From Kribbella soli (GTDB lineage Bacteria > Actinomycetota > Actinomycetes > Propionibacteriales > Kribbellaceae): DNA of 64,000 bases. The position numbers and the translations under genes are program-made. Under the pieces are notes generated by a model, which did not search any database, was not told the DNA's origin, and worked only from the letters and a program-made list of their open reading frames with translations. Positions 16,233 to 25,179 of the stretch are shown one piece after another. Within the stretch, counting starts at the first letter, position 1. Every line of letters begins with the position of its first letter. Location: NCBI RefSeq assembly GCF_004331345.1, contig NZ_SJJZ01000002.1:372001-436000 (forward strand), in the 5' to 3' direction.

Positions 16233-16370
16233 TCAGCGGTTGCCGCGCCGCGTGGTGAGGCGGCGGGCCACCGGCTGCTGGTAACGCACGACGCGGGACT
16301 GCGCTGTACGCCGTTGGTCGCCCCGGCGGTCGAACGCCGGGCCGGCTGCACCGTGTTTCGGAGTGCGCAT
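16233..16370 (-). CDS. Possible 45-aa basic small ORF
   Basis: ATG 16370 follows AGGGAAG by about 6 nt and encodes an arginine-rich peptide (MRTPKHGAAGPAFDRRGDQR and so on) ending 42 bp before the VOC gene. It may be a real leader/small gene or only the untranslated leader of the VOC mRNA. Arginine-rich content is what random GC-rich DNA yields, so support is weak. Confidence 0.25.
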   Translation of the reverse strand: MRTPKHGAAGPAFDRRGDQRRTAQSRVVRYQQPVARRLTTRRGNR

Positions 16371-16389
16371 CCACTACTTCCCTTCGGGG

Positions 16390-16408
16390 TATTTTTACGA
16401 CGGGAGTA
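16390..16408. promoter_or_regulatory. TetR operator candidate, copy 1
   Basis: TATTTTTACGACGGGAGTA is a 19-bp element shared in 16 of 19 positions with the copy at 16441-16459. It is in the divergent VOC/TetR promoter, just upstream of the VOC side. Confidence 0.6.
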
Positions 16409-16440
16409 ACTTTAGCCAGAGGCCGAGTGTGCTGTCAACA

Positions 16441-16459
16441 TACTTTTACGTCGGGGGTA
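16441..16459. promoter_or_regulatory. TetR operator candidate, copy 2
   Basis: TACTTTTACGTCGGGGGTA, second copy of the 19-bp element, ends 10 bp before the tetR start codon and is 51 bp (about five helical turns) from copy 1. The TAC..GTA ends are palindromic. Confidence 0.6.
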
Positions 16460-16469
16460 TGATTTCTTC

Positions 16470-17114
16470 ATGGACACCACGACGACCGCTCCGCTCGGGC
16501 TGCGCGAGCTCAAGAAGCAAGAGACGCGACAGCTGATCTCCGACCAGGCGACGCGGCTCTTCATCGCGCAGGGTTTCGAGGAGACGACCATCGCCGAGAT
16601 CGCGGACGCAGCCCGGGTCGCGAAGAAGACCGTCACCAACTACTTCGCCCGCAAGGAGGATCTGGCCCTCGACCATCAGGCCGCGTTCGTCGCCTCACTG
16701 GCCGACGCGGTGACCTCGCGTCCGGCCGGCGAATCGGCCTACGCGGCACTGCGGCGCGCGTTCGGCTCCGCGGTCGCGGCACAGGATCCGGTGGCTGGAT
16801 TCGCCGGGCCGGAGTTCACCCGGATGATCGCCAACAGTCCCACGCTGACCGTCTGCCTGCGCAGCCTCCACGATCAACGCGAGCAGGCCCTGGCCGCTGC
16901 CCTCGCGGAGACAGTCGGCGCAGAGCCGGACGACATCGCCGTACGCACGGCCGCCGGCTTGCTCGGCACCGTGCACCGCATCCTGTTCCAGCGCATCCAG
17001 GAGCTCACGCTCGCGGGCCTTCCGAACGCGGAAATCGCCGGCATCGTCGCCGAGGAAGGCAACCGCGCATTCGACGTACTCGCTCCCTCGCTCGGCGACT
17101 ACCCGACAACCTGA
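16470..17114 (+). CDS. TetR/AcrR-family regulator
   Basis: 214 aa, ATG 16470. N-terminal HTH: RQLISDQATRLFIAQGFEET, TIAEIADAARVAKKTVTNYF. The remainder is helical ligand-binding domain. It is divergent from the VOC gene and probably represses it and itself through the two 19-bp elements. The stop overlaps the convergent PrmC-like gene by 16 bp. Confidence 0.88.
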   Translation: MDTTTTAPLGLRELKKQETRQLISDQATRLFIAQGFEETTIAEIADAARVAKKTVTNYFARKEDLALDHQAAFVASLADAVTSRPAGESAYAALRRAFGSAVAAQDPVAGFAGPEFTRMIANSPTLTVCLRSLHDQREQALAAALAETVGAEPDDIAVRTAAGLLGTVHRILFQRIQELTLAGLPNAEIAGIVAEEGNRAFDVLAPSLGDYPTT

Positions 17115-17896
17115 GCGCGGCGGCCGTGGACGACGTTCGCGCCGAGGTCGTCGTCCACGGTGATCTCGGCAGCCAGCCCGTGTTCGATCATCACTGCGCG
17201 TGCGAGGGGTGCCTGGTGGTCGCTCATCTCGACGAACAGATGACCGCCGGGCTTGAGCCAGTCCGCGGCGCCGGCGACCACGCGGCGCAGGGTCGCGAGG
17301 CCGTCCGGTCCGCCGTCCAGCGTGACGCGCGGCTCGTACAGCCGGGCCTCCGGTGGGAGCAGTCGGATCTCGTCGGTCGGCACGTACGGAACGTTCGCCA
17401 GCAGTACGTCGACCTCACCGCGCAACCGCTCCGGCAACGCCGCGAACAGGTCGCCCTCATACACCGTCCCGCCCCACCGCTCCAGATTCCGGCGAGCACA
17501 TCGCACCGCAGCCGGCTCGATGTCAGCGGCGTACAGCGACACCTCGCGCTCGGCCGCGACCGCGGCACCCAGGGCACCGGAGCCGCAGCCGAAGTCCACG
17601 ACGACCGAGCCCGCCACGGTGACCCGCAGCGCCTCGCCGACCAGGAACTCGGTACGCCGACGCGGGATGAACACCCCGGGATCGACAGCGATCCGCAATC
17701 CGCGGAACGACGCCCAGCCGACGACGTACTCCAACGGCAACCCGGCAACCCGCTGGTCGACCATCGCGGCGAGCTCGGCCGCGTCCCGCGCGGTCTCGAC
17801 GATCAACGCCGCCTCGTCCTCGGCGAACACGCAACCGGACGCGCGCAACCGCTCGACAACGAGGCCGAGCTCGACAGGAGAAGAAGAAACAGACAC
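17099..17896 (-). CDS. PrmC/HemK-like protein-glutamine methyltransferase homologue
   Basis: 265 aa, ATG 17896. It has GLPLEYVVGWASFRGL, FIPRRRTEFLV, SAM motif I VVDFGCGSGALGAAVAA, and the active-site loop LLANVPYVPTDE. PrmC methylates the GGQ glutamine of release factors and uses NPPY. Here the loop is NVPY, as in a related actinobacterial subgroup of unproven substrate, so I do not assign PrmC itself. True prmC is normally next to prfA, which is absent here. Confidence 0.8.
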   Translation of the reverse strand: MSVSSSPVELGLVVERLRASGCVFAEDEAALIVETARDAAELAAMVDQRVAGLPLEYVVGWASFRGLRIAVDPGVFIPRRRTEFLVGEALRVTVAGSVVVDFGCGSGALGAAVAAEREVSLYAADIEPAAVRCARRNLERWGGTVYEGDLFAALPERLRGEVDVLLANVPYVPTDEIRLLPPEARLYEPRVTLDGGPDGLATLRRVVAGAADWLKPGGHLFVEMSDHQAPLARAVMIEHGLAAEITVDDDLGANVVHGRRAQVVG

Positions 17897-17920
17897 AGAA
17901 CCCCCAAGAACCGCGCCAGC

Positions 17921-18865
17921 CTACCCGAACGCGTTCACCCCGGTGAGCTGCGCCGACACCGTCCACAACCGCTCCGCGGACGCGGGGTCGATCGCGTACG
18001 GCCGGACTCCCGGCGCATCGTCGGCCGACACCTCGGCGACCTCGCAGTCCTCGAGGAACACGCCGCCAAGCCCGTCGAGCTGCGGAGACGTCGCCGCCCA
18101 CACCTGCGTCGCCGCGCCCTGCGCCGGGCTCTTGAACGCCGGGTTCAGTTCGTTGCCGTCCTCGTCGATCCAGCCGAAGTCGACCATCTCCTGCTTCTCC
18201 AAGTGCCGCTGCAGCGGGGTCAGGATCCCGCCAGGGTGCAGCGCGAACGCGCGCACACCGGAGTCCTTGCCGAGGGCATCGAGCTGGACGGCGAACAGCA
18301 CGTTGGCCGTCTTCGCCTGCCCGTACGCCTCCCACTTGTCGTACCCCAGCCGGAACTCGAGGTCGTCCCACCGGATGTCCGACCGCCGATGACCGGCCGA
18401 CGACACCGAGACGACCCGTCCGCCACCGCCGGCCGCGACGGCCGGCCACAACCGGTTCACCAACGCGAAGTGACCCAGGTGGTTGGTCGCGAACTGCGCC
18501 TCCCACCCCGGTCCCACTCGCGTCTCCGGCGACGCCATGATCCCCGCGTTGTCGATCACGATGTCGACCGACCGGCCCGACGCCAGGAACCGCTCGGCGA
18601 ACGCCTCCACACTCTCCTGCGAGCCCAGATCCAGATCCTCGACCTCAGCGAGATCGCCCAGAGCTTCCCGCGCCGCCTCCGGCCGCCGCGCCGGTACGAC
18701 GACGTGCGCGCCGGCCTTCGCCAGCGCCTTGGTGGTCTCCAGACCGAGACCGGAATATCCACCGGTGACGATCGCGAGCTTGCCGGCCAGGTCGATTCCG
18801 GCGAGTACGTCGTCCGCGGTGCTGTCGTGCCCGAAACCCGAGCCGATCTTGTGTTGTGCACTCAT
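17921..18865 (-). CDS. SDR-family oxidoreductase
   Basis: 314 aa, ATG 18865. GGYSGLG cofactor motif (residues 35-41), NAG in DNAGIMAS, Ser in VSVSSAGH, Y-x-x-x-K in YGQAKTANVLF. It resembles retinol-dehydrogenase-like SDRs of actinobacteria, with a longer C-terminus. A 14-bp palindrome (18884-18897) sits 19 bp upstream, implying control by a nearby or distant repressor. Confidence 0.85.
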   Translation of the reverse strand: MSAQHKIGSGFGHDSTADDVLAGIDLAGKLAIVTGGYSGLGLETTKALAKAGAHVVVPARRPEAAREALGDLAEVEDLDLGSQESVEAFAERFLASGRSVDIVIDNAGIMASPETRVGPGWEAQFATNHLGHFALVNRLWPAVAAGGGGRVVSVSSAGHRRSDIRWDDLEFRLGYDKWEAYGQAKTANVLFAVQLDALGKDSGVRAFALHPGGILTPLQRHLEKQEMVDFGWIDEDGNELNPAFKSPAQGAATQVWAATSPQLDGLGGVFLEDCEVAEVSADDAPGVRPYAIDPASAERLWTVSAQLTGVNAFG

Positions 18866-18883
18866 GCGATCGAGCCTACGAAT

Positions 18884-18897
18884 TAGAGTTCGCTCTA
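18884..18897. promoter_or_regulatory. Inverted repeat upstream of SDR gene
   Basis: TAGAGTTCGCTCTA has perfect 5-bp arms around TTCG, between the LysR stop and the SDR start. Its size and place suit a TetR- or MarR-type operator. Confidence 0.45.
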
Positions 18898-18899
18898 GG

Positions 18900-19790
18900 T
18901 CAAGTCGCGAGATGCGGGTCCAGTCGCAGGGATTCGGCCAGGCGTTGCAGGGCCGGGTTGGGGTTGTCAGGGCTCCAGCAGGCGTGCAGAGTGACCGAGT
19001 GCGCGTCGGCCGCGTCCAGTTCGCGGTACCGGACGCCTTCGACGCCCATCGCCATGATCGACCGAGGGATCAACGCACAGCCGAGGCCGGCCCGGACCAG
19101 CGCGAGCATCGTTGGCACCTGCGACGCCAACTGGCTGACGGCATAGCGATCCATGCCGATCATGGCCGCGCAGATGTCATGCAGGTACTGCGATCCCTCC
19201 GGGCTGTACCCGATGTAGTCGTCGGTCACGTCCACCAGCGACACCGCCCTGTCACCGAGGGCCAGTGGATGCGAGGTGGGTACGGCGAGGACCAGGTCCT
19301 CCGAGTGCACCAGCAGCGACTCGAACTGCGCCGGGATCGGCGGCCGCACCAGGCCGACGTCGATCTCCAGGTTCGCCAGCGCCTCGAACTGTGCCGGGCT
19401 CACCAGCTCGGTCAGCTCGGCCGTCACCCCCGGCGTACGTTTCCCGACCATGGTCAGGAAGTCCGCGAGTACGGCGTACGCGCCGATCGCGGTGAAGGCG
19501 AGGCGGAGCGTCCCGGTCGTCCCGTCCGCGGCACGCCGGGTCGCCTCGGGTGCGACTTCTAGCAGTGCTAGCACCCGGCGGGCGTGCTCGAGGAAGACTC
19601 CCCCGGCCGCGGTCAGCCGGACGCCGCGGCCGGTGCGATCGAAGAGGCGGACGTCGAGCGTGCGCTCGAGGCCCTGGATCTGGCGGGTCAACGGCGGCTG
19701 GGTCAGGTTGAGGCGCTGAGCGGCGCGGCCGTAGTGCAGTTCCTCGGCGACGGCGACGAATCCACGGAGTTGCTGGAGCGACAGGTCCAT
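18900..19790 (-). CDS. LysR-family transcriptional regulator
   Basis: 296 aa from ATG 19790 (MDLSLQQLRGFVAVAEELHY); ATG 19799 is an alternative. The HTH includes RAAQRLNLTQPPLTRQIQGL. The rest is the periplasmic-binding-like sensor domain (LRLAFTAIGAYAVLADFL, DVGLVRPPIP). It is divergent from the hydroxyacid dehydrogenase operon with a 103-bp gap, the standard LysR arrangement; the operon's substrate or product is the probable inducer. Confidence 0.88.
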   Translation of the reverse strand: MDLSLQQLRGFVAVAEELHYGRAAQRLNLTQPPLTRQIQGLERTLDVRLFDRTGRGVRLTAAGGVFLEHARRVLALLEVAPEATRRAADGTTGTLRLAFTAIGAYAVLADFLTMVGKRTPGVTAELTELVSPAQFEALANLEIDVGLVRPPIPAQFESLLVHSEDLVLAVPTSHPLALGDRAVSLVDVTDDYIGYSPEGSQYLHDICAAMIGMDRYAVSQLASQVPTMLALVRAGLGCALIPRSIMAMGVEGVRYRELDAADAHSVTLHACWSPDNPNPALQRLAESLRLDPHLAT

Positions 19791-19813
19791 GGCGGCCATG
19801 CAAGCACGGTATC

Positions 19814-19839
19814 GGTCCATACGTAAATGGGCTTGGACC
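19814..19839. promoter_or_regulatory. Candidate LysR binding dyad in divergent promoter
   Basis: GGTCCA and TGGACC face each other across 14 nt containing the A/T-rich ACGTAAAT. It lies between the LysR gene and the operon it faces. Confidence 0.4.
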
Positions 19840-19893
19840 TGCATAACGGAAAGCGCCTACCGTCGGAGCACACCCACCGAAGGAGCCGACACG

Positions 19894-20919
19894 GTGCCGA
19901 AACTCGCCGCCCTCTTCTCCCCCGAACGCGCCGCCGACGTGATCGACCCGGAGACCCGCCGCCTGCTCGAGGACCGCTTCGACGTGGTCTGGGCAACCGC
20001 CGACCACACCACCGGCCCCGGCTCGCTCGCGAAGCCGCCGGCGCTCGACCCGGCCGCCGTACCGCTGCTGGCCGAAGGCGCCGACGTGCTGCTGAGCAGC
20101 TGGGGTACGCCGCACCTCGACAAGGAACTGTGGTCCGACGGCAACGGCCCGAAGGTCGTCGCGCATGCCGCGGGCACCGTGAAGAACCTGATCGACCCGG
20201 TCATCCTCGACCAGGGCGTCGGGGTGTTCTCGGCAGGCCCGCGGATCGCGTGGTCGGTCGGCGAATACTGCCTGGCGTCGATGCTCACGCTGGCCCGGCG
20301 GCTGCCCCGGTTCGACGGCGCGGTCCGTGGCGGCGGCTGGAAGCAGACCGAGTTCCGCGGCCACGAGCTGGCCGGCGCGAAGGTCGGGATCATCGGCGCG
20401 AGCAGTACGGCGCGTGCGTTGATCACCCTGCTCAAACCGTTCGGCTGCGACGTGGTCGTGTACGACCCGTACCTCAGCGCGGAGCGTGCCGCGGAGCTCG
20501 GGGTCCGCCTGGCCGAGCTGCCGGAAACGTCAGAGAGCGCCTTCTTGACGATCCACGTGCCGAACGTGCCCGAGACCAAGGGCATGATCTCCCGCGAGCT
20601 GATCGAGCGGCTGCCGGACGGTGCGGTCGTGGTCAACTCCTCGCGCGGTCCGGCGATCGACCAGCAGGCTCTGCTGGAACACGCCGTCGCCGGCCGGATC
20701 TACGCGGCGCTCGACGTCTACGACCCGGAGCCGCCGGAACTCGCCGAGAGCGCTCTCCGGGCGGAGAACCTGTTGCTCACGCCGCACATCGCCGGGGACA
20801 CGGCCGAGGGCCACCTCGCACTCGCGGGCTACGTGCTGAAGGACGCCCTCCAGTGGCTCGACAACGGCACCCGAGGCCCCAGCTTCGTCGACCCCACCCT
20901 CTGGTCCATCGCCGCCTGA
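19894..20919 (+). CDS. D-2-hydroxyacid dehydrogenase family protein
   Basis: 341 aa from GTG 19894, 8 nt after AAGGAG. The NAD-binding core has VGIIGASSTARALITLLKPF, where the usual GxGxxG reads GASSTA (altered), followed by VVVYDPYLSAE. The catalytic Arg (VVNSSRGPAID), Glu (YDPEPPEL) and His (LLTPHIAGDT) are present. First gene of a sugar-acid-like operon; it would interconvert a 2-keto and a 2-hydroxy acid. The substrate is unknown. Its coding sequence contains a perfect GAGAGCGCTCTC palindrome at 20746. Confidence 0.83.
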   Translation: MPKLAALFSPERAADVIDPETRRLLEDRFDVVWATADHTTGPGSLAKPPALDPAAVPLLAEGADVLLSSWGTPHLDKELWSDGNGPKVVAHAAGTVKNLIDPVILDQGVGVFSAGPRIAWSVGEYCLASMLTLARRLPRFDGAVRGGGWKQTEFRGHELAGAKVGIIGASSTARALITLLKPFGCDVVVYDPYLSAERAAELGVRLAELPETSESAFLTIHVPNVPETKGMISRELIERLPDGAVVVNSSRGPAIDQQALLEHAVAGRIYAALDVYDPEPPELAESALRAENLLLTPHIAGDTAEGHLALAGYVLKDALQWLDNGTRGPSFVDPTLWSIAA

Positions 20920-20937
20920 CTGAGAGGACCGATCATC

Positions 20938-22080
20938 ATGTCCCGCATCACCCAGGTTGAGGTCTTTGCGGTCGCGGTGCCGTTCGCGCGCCGGTTCGTA
21001 CTCGGCAGCGGCGCCGTCGGCTCCCCCGACGCCGCCCCCGACCAGGCCGGCGCGGTGATCTTCGTGAAGCTCACGACCGAGGACGGCGTGGTCGGCTGGG
21101 GAGAGCAGAGAGCGCTCCCCAGCTGGAGCTACGAGACCGCCGAAACGATGGCGGTCGTCATCCGCCGCCACCTCGCCCCGATCCTGCTCGAACTCACGCC
21201 GTTCGACGTCGAGCTGTTCCACCAGCGCGCCGCCAGACGCCTCAGCCCCGCCGTCTCGAACGGTTTCCCGTTCGCCCGCGCCGCCGTCGACGTCGCGATG
21301 CACGACGCGGCCGGCAAGCTCGCCGGCGTCCCCGTGCACGCACTGCTCGGCGGCAAGATCTACGACGAGATCCCGCTCTGCTCCGCGATCGGAGTCGGCG
21401 ACCAGGAAACGGTCCGCGAGCACGCTCTCCAGTCGTCGGACTATGCGGCGTACAAGGTCAAGATCGGCGGCGACCTGGACGCGGACACGGCCGCGATCGA
21501 GACCGTCGCGGAAGTTGCCGACGGCAAACCACTGTGGCTGGACGCCAACCAGTCCTACCGACCGGCTGCACTCAAGCAGCTCCTCGACAGAACAGCTCAC
21601 ATCCGCACGATCCACTGTGTCGAGCAGCCCGTCCCGAGCACTGACACGCTCGCCATGCAACGTGTGCGCGAGCTGATCGACCTACCGGTCGCGATCGACG
21701 AGGGCAGCTTCTCCGCGCAGGACCTCGCCCGCGCGATCCGCCTGAACGCCGCGGACCTGGTCGTGGTCAAGGTCTGCAAGTCGGGCGGTCTGCGGAACGC
21801 CCTCAAGACCGCCCAGACAGCGTTCTCCGGCGGTCTCGAGATTCTCGCCAGCGGCCTGACCGACTGCGGAATCGCGTTCGCCGCCGCACTGCACGTGTTC
21901 AGTCAGCTCGAGCTCGCCCTGCCCGCCGAGCTCAACGGGCCGGAGCTGCTGACCGATCTGTACGTCGACGGGCTGAGCATCACCAAGGCCGTCGCAACGG
22001 TCCCCACCGCCCCTGGATTGGGCGTCGAGGTCGACGAGGAGCGCATTCGCGCCGAGTCGATCGACCTGCTCTACCGGTGA
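20938..22080 (+). CDS. Mandelate racemase/muconate lactonizing enzyme (enolase superfamily)
   Basis: 380 aa, ATG 20938, 18 bp after the dehydrogenase. Enolase-superfamily residues: K-x-K in YKVKIGG (K173/K175), metal ligands D202 (LDAN), E229 (VEQP) and D254 (AIDEG), and a C-side lysine in VVKVCKSGG. Lysines on both sides place it in the MLE-type subgroup (cycloisomerase, N-succinyl-amino-acid racemase, dipeptide epimerase). The sugar transport context argues for a sugar-acid lactone or dehydration step instead. The exact reaction is open. Confidence 0.85.
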   Translation: MSRITQVEVFAVAVPFARRFVLGSGAVGSPDAAPDQAGAVIFVKLTTEDGVVGWGEQRALPSWSYETAETMAVVIRRHLAPILLELTPFDVELFHQRAARRLSPAVSNGFPFARAAVDVAMHDAAGKLAGVPVHALLGGKIYDEIPLCSAIGVGDQETVREHALQSSDYAAYKVKIGGDLDADTAAIETVAEVADGKPLWLDANQSYRPAALKQLLDRTAHIRTIHCVEQPVPSTDTLAMQRVRELIDLPVAIDEGSFSAQDLARAIRLNAADLVVVKVCKSGGLRNALKTAQTAFSGGLEILASGLTDCGIAFAAALHVFSQLELALPAELNGPELLTDLYVDGLSITKAVATVPTAPGLGVEVDEERIRAESIDLLYR

Positions 22081-22090
22081 GGAGAACCAG

Positions 22091-23410
22091 GTGAGTAGAA
22101 CCATGAGTACCAACCTGACCCGCCGCAGCGTGCTCCAGCTCGGCGGACTGGCCGGTATCGCGTTCGCGGCCGGCTGTTCGTCGGGGCCACCGGCCGGCAC
22201 CGCCACCTGGGCGATGTGGTCGAGCAGCGCCGCCGAGAAGAAGGTCTGGGAAGACTTCGGCAAGTACGTCGAGCAGCAGCTCGGCGTGAAGTCGGTCGCC
22301 ACCCTGACCCCCTCGAGCGGCTACCCGACCAAACTCGACCTGCAACTCGTCAGCGGTACGGCGAGCCTGGTCACCGCGCTCAACGGCACGCTGATCCCGA
22401 CGTACGCCGCCCGCGGTGCCCACCGGTCGCTCGACGACCTGATCGCCGCGGATCCCGATTTCAAGCTGGACGACTTCTACGAGACCAGCCGGAAGATCTC
22501 GGGCTTCAACGGCAAGACGTACGCGATCGGCTTCGACGTCGCGCCGACCGTCATGTACTACAACAAGGACCTGCTGAAGAAGCAGGGCATCCCGCTGCCC
22601 TCCCGGACCGAACCGATGTCCTGGGCAACGTTCCGCGATCTCGCCAAGCAGCTCACCAAACCCGGTGAGCAGTACGGCTTCACCTGCGCACCGGCCATCG
22701 ACGACCTGGTCTCCTGGATCTACTGCGCCGGCGGGAACGTGATGAGCGCCGACGCGAGCCGCAGCGCGCTCGGCGATCCCGAGGCGATGGAGGCGCTGCA
22801 GTTCGTCATCGATCTGTTCGTGAAGGACAAGGTGACGCCGCCGATCAAGAACCTGGTCACCGAGAGCTCGCTGTCCAACTTCATGCAGGGCAACGTCGCG
22901 TTCATGCAGAACGGGCCGTGGCAGGTCGTGAACGCCCGGAAGGCCAAGTTCGACTGGGACATCATCCCGTTCCCGGCCGGTGCGAACGGGAGCACGCCGC
23001 GCGTCTCTGGGTCCAGCTTCGCGATTCCATCGGGGGTACGCGAGGGCGCCCAGCTCGACCTCGCGTGGAAGCTGCTCAAGACGCTCACCAGCACCGGCGC
23101 GCTCGACATCTACGCCAAGGCCGGCCGCAACAACCCGGCCCGGCTCAGCGCGGGGAGCGCGTTCCAGCCGCCGCCCGACAACCTCGGGATCGTCCAGGAC
23201 ATCCTGGCCGGCAAGATCGCCGGCGGGCACGCCTTCGACGTCACCACGAACTGGAACCAGGTCAAGCAGCTGCTCGGTCAGGATCTCCCGCGCACGTTCC
23301 TCGGCCAGGTCAGCGTCCCGGACGCCATCAGCGGTCTGACGCCGCGTCTCGACGTACTGATGCGGCAGCATCTCGACACCACCCGCCAAGCCGCGGCCAG
23401 GAAGGGGTGA
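22091..23410 (+). CDS. ABC sugar-type solute-binding lipoprotein (Tat signal)
   Basis: 439 aa from GTG 22091, 6 nt after GGAG. Twin-arginine (LTRRSVLQLGGLAG) and lipobox (AFAAGC) show a Tat-exported lipoprotein on the outer face of the membrane. The mature part is a family 1 solute-binding protein (YAIGFDVAPTVMYYNKDLL, NFMQGNVAFMQNGPWQVV). It captures the substrate for the two permeases that follow. No ATPase gene is present; a shared MsiK-type ATPase elsewhere is expected. Confidence 0.88.
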   Translation: MSRTMSTNLTRRSVLQLGGLAGIAFAAGCSSGPPAGTATWAMWSSSAAEKKVWEDFGKYVEQQLGVKSVATLTPSSGYPTKLDLQLVSGTASLVTALNGTLIPTYAARGAHRSLDDLIAADPDFKLDDFYETSRKISGFNGKTYAIGFDVAPTVMYYNKDLLKKQGIPLPSRTEPMSWATFRDLAKQLTKPGEQYGFTCAPAIDDLVSWIYCAGGNVMSADASRSALGDPEAMEALQFVIDLFVKDKVTPPIKNLVTESSLSNFMQGNVAFMQNGPWQVVNARKAKFDWDIIPFPAGANGSTPRVSGSSFAIPSGVREGAQLDLAWKLLKTLTSTGALDIYAKAGRNNPARLSAGSAFQPPPDNLGIVQDILAGKIAGGHAFDVTTNWNQVKQLLGQDLPRTFLGQVSVPDAISGLTPRLDVLMRQHLDTTRQAAARKG

Positions 23411-23415
23411 GCGCG

Positions 23416-24363
23416 ATGGCTATCTCCACGGCAGACACCGCACCCGTCACCACCGCACCGGCACCGGCCACGCAGGCTCCGCCGCCGCGCTGGCGCAGCC
23501 GGGAAGCGCTCACTGCCTGGCTTTTCATCCTGCCCAGCCTGATCGGCTTCCTGATCTTCACCGCCGGACCGGTGGTCGCCGCCGGCGTCATCTCGCTGCT
23601 GAACTGGAACCTCTTCAGCGCGCCCACCTGGGCCGGTCTGCACAACTTCGCCCGCCTCGGCCCCGATCCGACGTTCTGGTCGGCGCTCGGCAGTACGGCG
23701 TACTTCACGCTGGTGAGCGTGCCGCTGACGATCCTGGTCAGCCTGCTGCTCGCGCTGCTGCTCAACCAGGGCGTGAAACGGATCGCCGTCTTCCGATCGC
23801 TCCTGCTGTTGCCGTACGCAACCATCACGGTGGCGGTCGCGTTCGTCTGGATCTGGCTCTACATCCCGCACGACGGCCTGGTGAACGCCGTGCTCGGATG
23901 GTTCGGGATCAACGGTCCGGCCTGGCTCATCTCCGACAACTGGGCGATGCCCGCGCTGATCCTGATGAGCGTCTGGAAAAGCTTCGGTTTCGGCATGGTC
24001 GTCTTCCTGGCCGGCCTCCAGGCGATCCCGCAACAGCTGTACGAAGCGGGCCGCGTGGACGGTACGTCGCCGTGGAACAGCTTCCGGCACATCACACTGC
24101 CGATGCTGTCCCCCGCACTGTTCTTCGTGATCGTCACGTCGGTGATCGGATCGTTCCAGGTCTTCGACCAGGCGCTGATCATGACGAACGGCGGCCCGGG
24201 CACCCGCACCACCACGCTGGTCATGTACATCTACCGGACCGGCTTCGAGAACTACGACCAGGGGTACGCCGCCGCGCAGTCGCTCGTGCTGTTCGCCTTC
24301 ATCGTGCTCATCACCGCAGGTCAGTTCCTGTTCCAGCGGAGGCTGGTGCACTATGACAACTGA
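23416..24363 (+). CDS. Sugar ABC transporter permease (MalF-like)
   Basis: 315 aa from ATG 23416. GTG 23407, which overlaps the upstream stop, is an alternative but leaves the AGGAAGG site too close. Six transmembrane segments begin with LTAWLFILPSLIGFLIF; the EAA loop reads YEAGRVDGTSPWNSFRHITL. It forms a heterodimer with the next permease. Confidence 0.88.
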   Translation: MAISTADTAPVTTAPAPATQAPPPRWRSREALTAWLFILPSLIGFLIFTAGPVVAAGVISLLNWNLFSAPTWAGLHNFARLGPDPTFWSALGSTAYFTLVSVPLTILVSLLLALLLNQGVKRIAVFRSLLLLPYATITVAVAFVWIWLYIPHDGLVNAVLGWFGINGPAWLISDNWAMPALILMSVWKSFGFGMVVFLAGLQAIPQQLYEAGRVDGTSPWNSFRHITLPMLSPALFFVIVTSVIGSFQVFDQALIMTNGGPGTRTTTLVMYIYRTGFENYDQGYAAAQSLVLFAFIVLITAGQFLFQRRLVHYDN

Positions 24364-25177
24364 AATCCGCCAGAAGCTCGTTGTCTTCACCTGCTTCCTG
24401 GTCACCGCGATCACGCTGGTCCCGGTCGTGATGATGGTGCTCGTCGCGTTCCAGTCCGACGGCGAGTCGATGGCCGCGAAGCCGTCGTTCTGGCCGAGCA
24501 GCTGGCACCCCGAGAACCTGACCCGCGCGTTCGATCTCGTCCCGCTCGGCAAGTACCTGCTGAACACGATCTACTTCGCCGCCGGTACGACGCTCCTCGA
24601 AACGGTCACCGCGGCACTCGCGGCGTACGCGTTCGCGCGGCTGAACTTCCCCGGCCGGAGCTGGCTGTTCGGCATCTACCTCGCGACCCTGATGATCCCG
24701 TCGCAGGTGACGCTGATCCCGCAGTTCGTACTGGTCGCGAAGCTGCACGGGATCGACACCTGGCCGGGCATGATCCTGCCGCACGCGTTCACCGCGATCG
24801 GCGTGTTCCTGCTCCGGCAGTTCTTCCTCGGCATCCCCCGCGACTACGAGGAGGCCGCCCGGCTGGACGGCGCCAACCGGTGGCAGGCGTTCATCCGCGT
24901 CATCGTGCCGCTCGCGGTGCCGGCCATCGCGACGCTGGCGGTCTTCAAGTTCATCGGGCAGTGGAACAACCTGCTGTGGCCGCTGGTGATCTCCAACAGC
25001 GACGCCACCCGGACCGCATCGGTCGGCCTGCAGGTGTTCCAGGACACCAACGGCACCCAGTGGAACCTGCTCCTGATGGCGGCCACCGTCACCACCGTGC
25101 CCCTGATCGTCCTGTTCTTCCTCACGCAACGCTGGTTCATCCGAGGTATCACCATGAGTGGGCTGGGAGGCCGCTGA
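24353..25177 (+). CDS. Sugar ABC transporter permease (MalG-like)
   Basis: 274 aa, ATG 24353, overlapping the previous gene by 11 bp. Six membrane segments; the EAA motif is EEAARLDGANRWQAFIRVIV. It is the second inner-membrane subunit of the importer and is coupled to the isomerase gene that follows 2 bp later. Confidence 0.88.
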   Translation: MTTEIRQKLVVFTCFLVTAITLVPVVMMVLVAFQSDGESMAAKPSFWPSSWHPENLTRAFDLVPLGKYLLNTIYFAAGTTLLETVTAALAAYAFARLNFPGRSWLFGIYLATLMIPSQVTLIPQFVLVAKLHGIDTWPGMILPHAFTAIGVFLLRQFFLGIPRDYEEAARLDGANRWQAFIRVIVPLAVPAIATLAVFKFIGQWNNLLWPLVISNSDATRTASVGLQVFQDTNGTQWNLLLMAATVTTVPLIVLFFLTQRWFIRGITMSGLGGR

Positions 25178-25179
25178 AC

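Noticed and set aside
17126..18886. 586-aa plus-strand ORF across the PrmC-like and SDR genes
   Set aside because: Spans two real minus-strand genes and their gap, arginine/histidine-rich, no motif.
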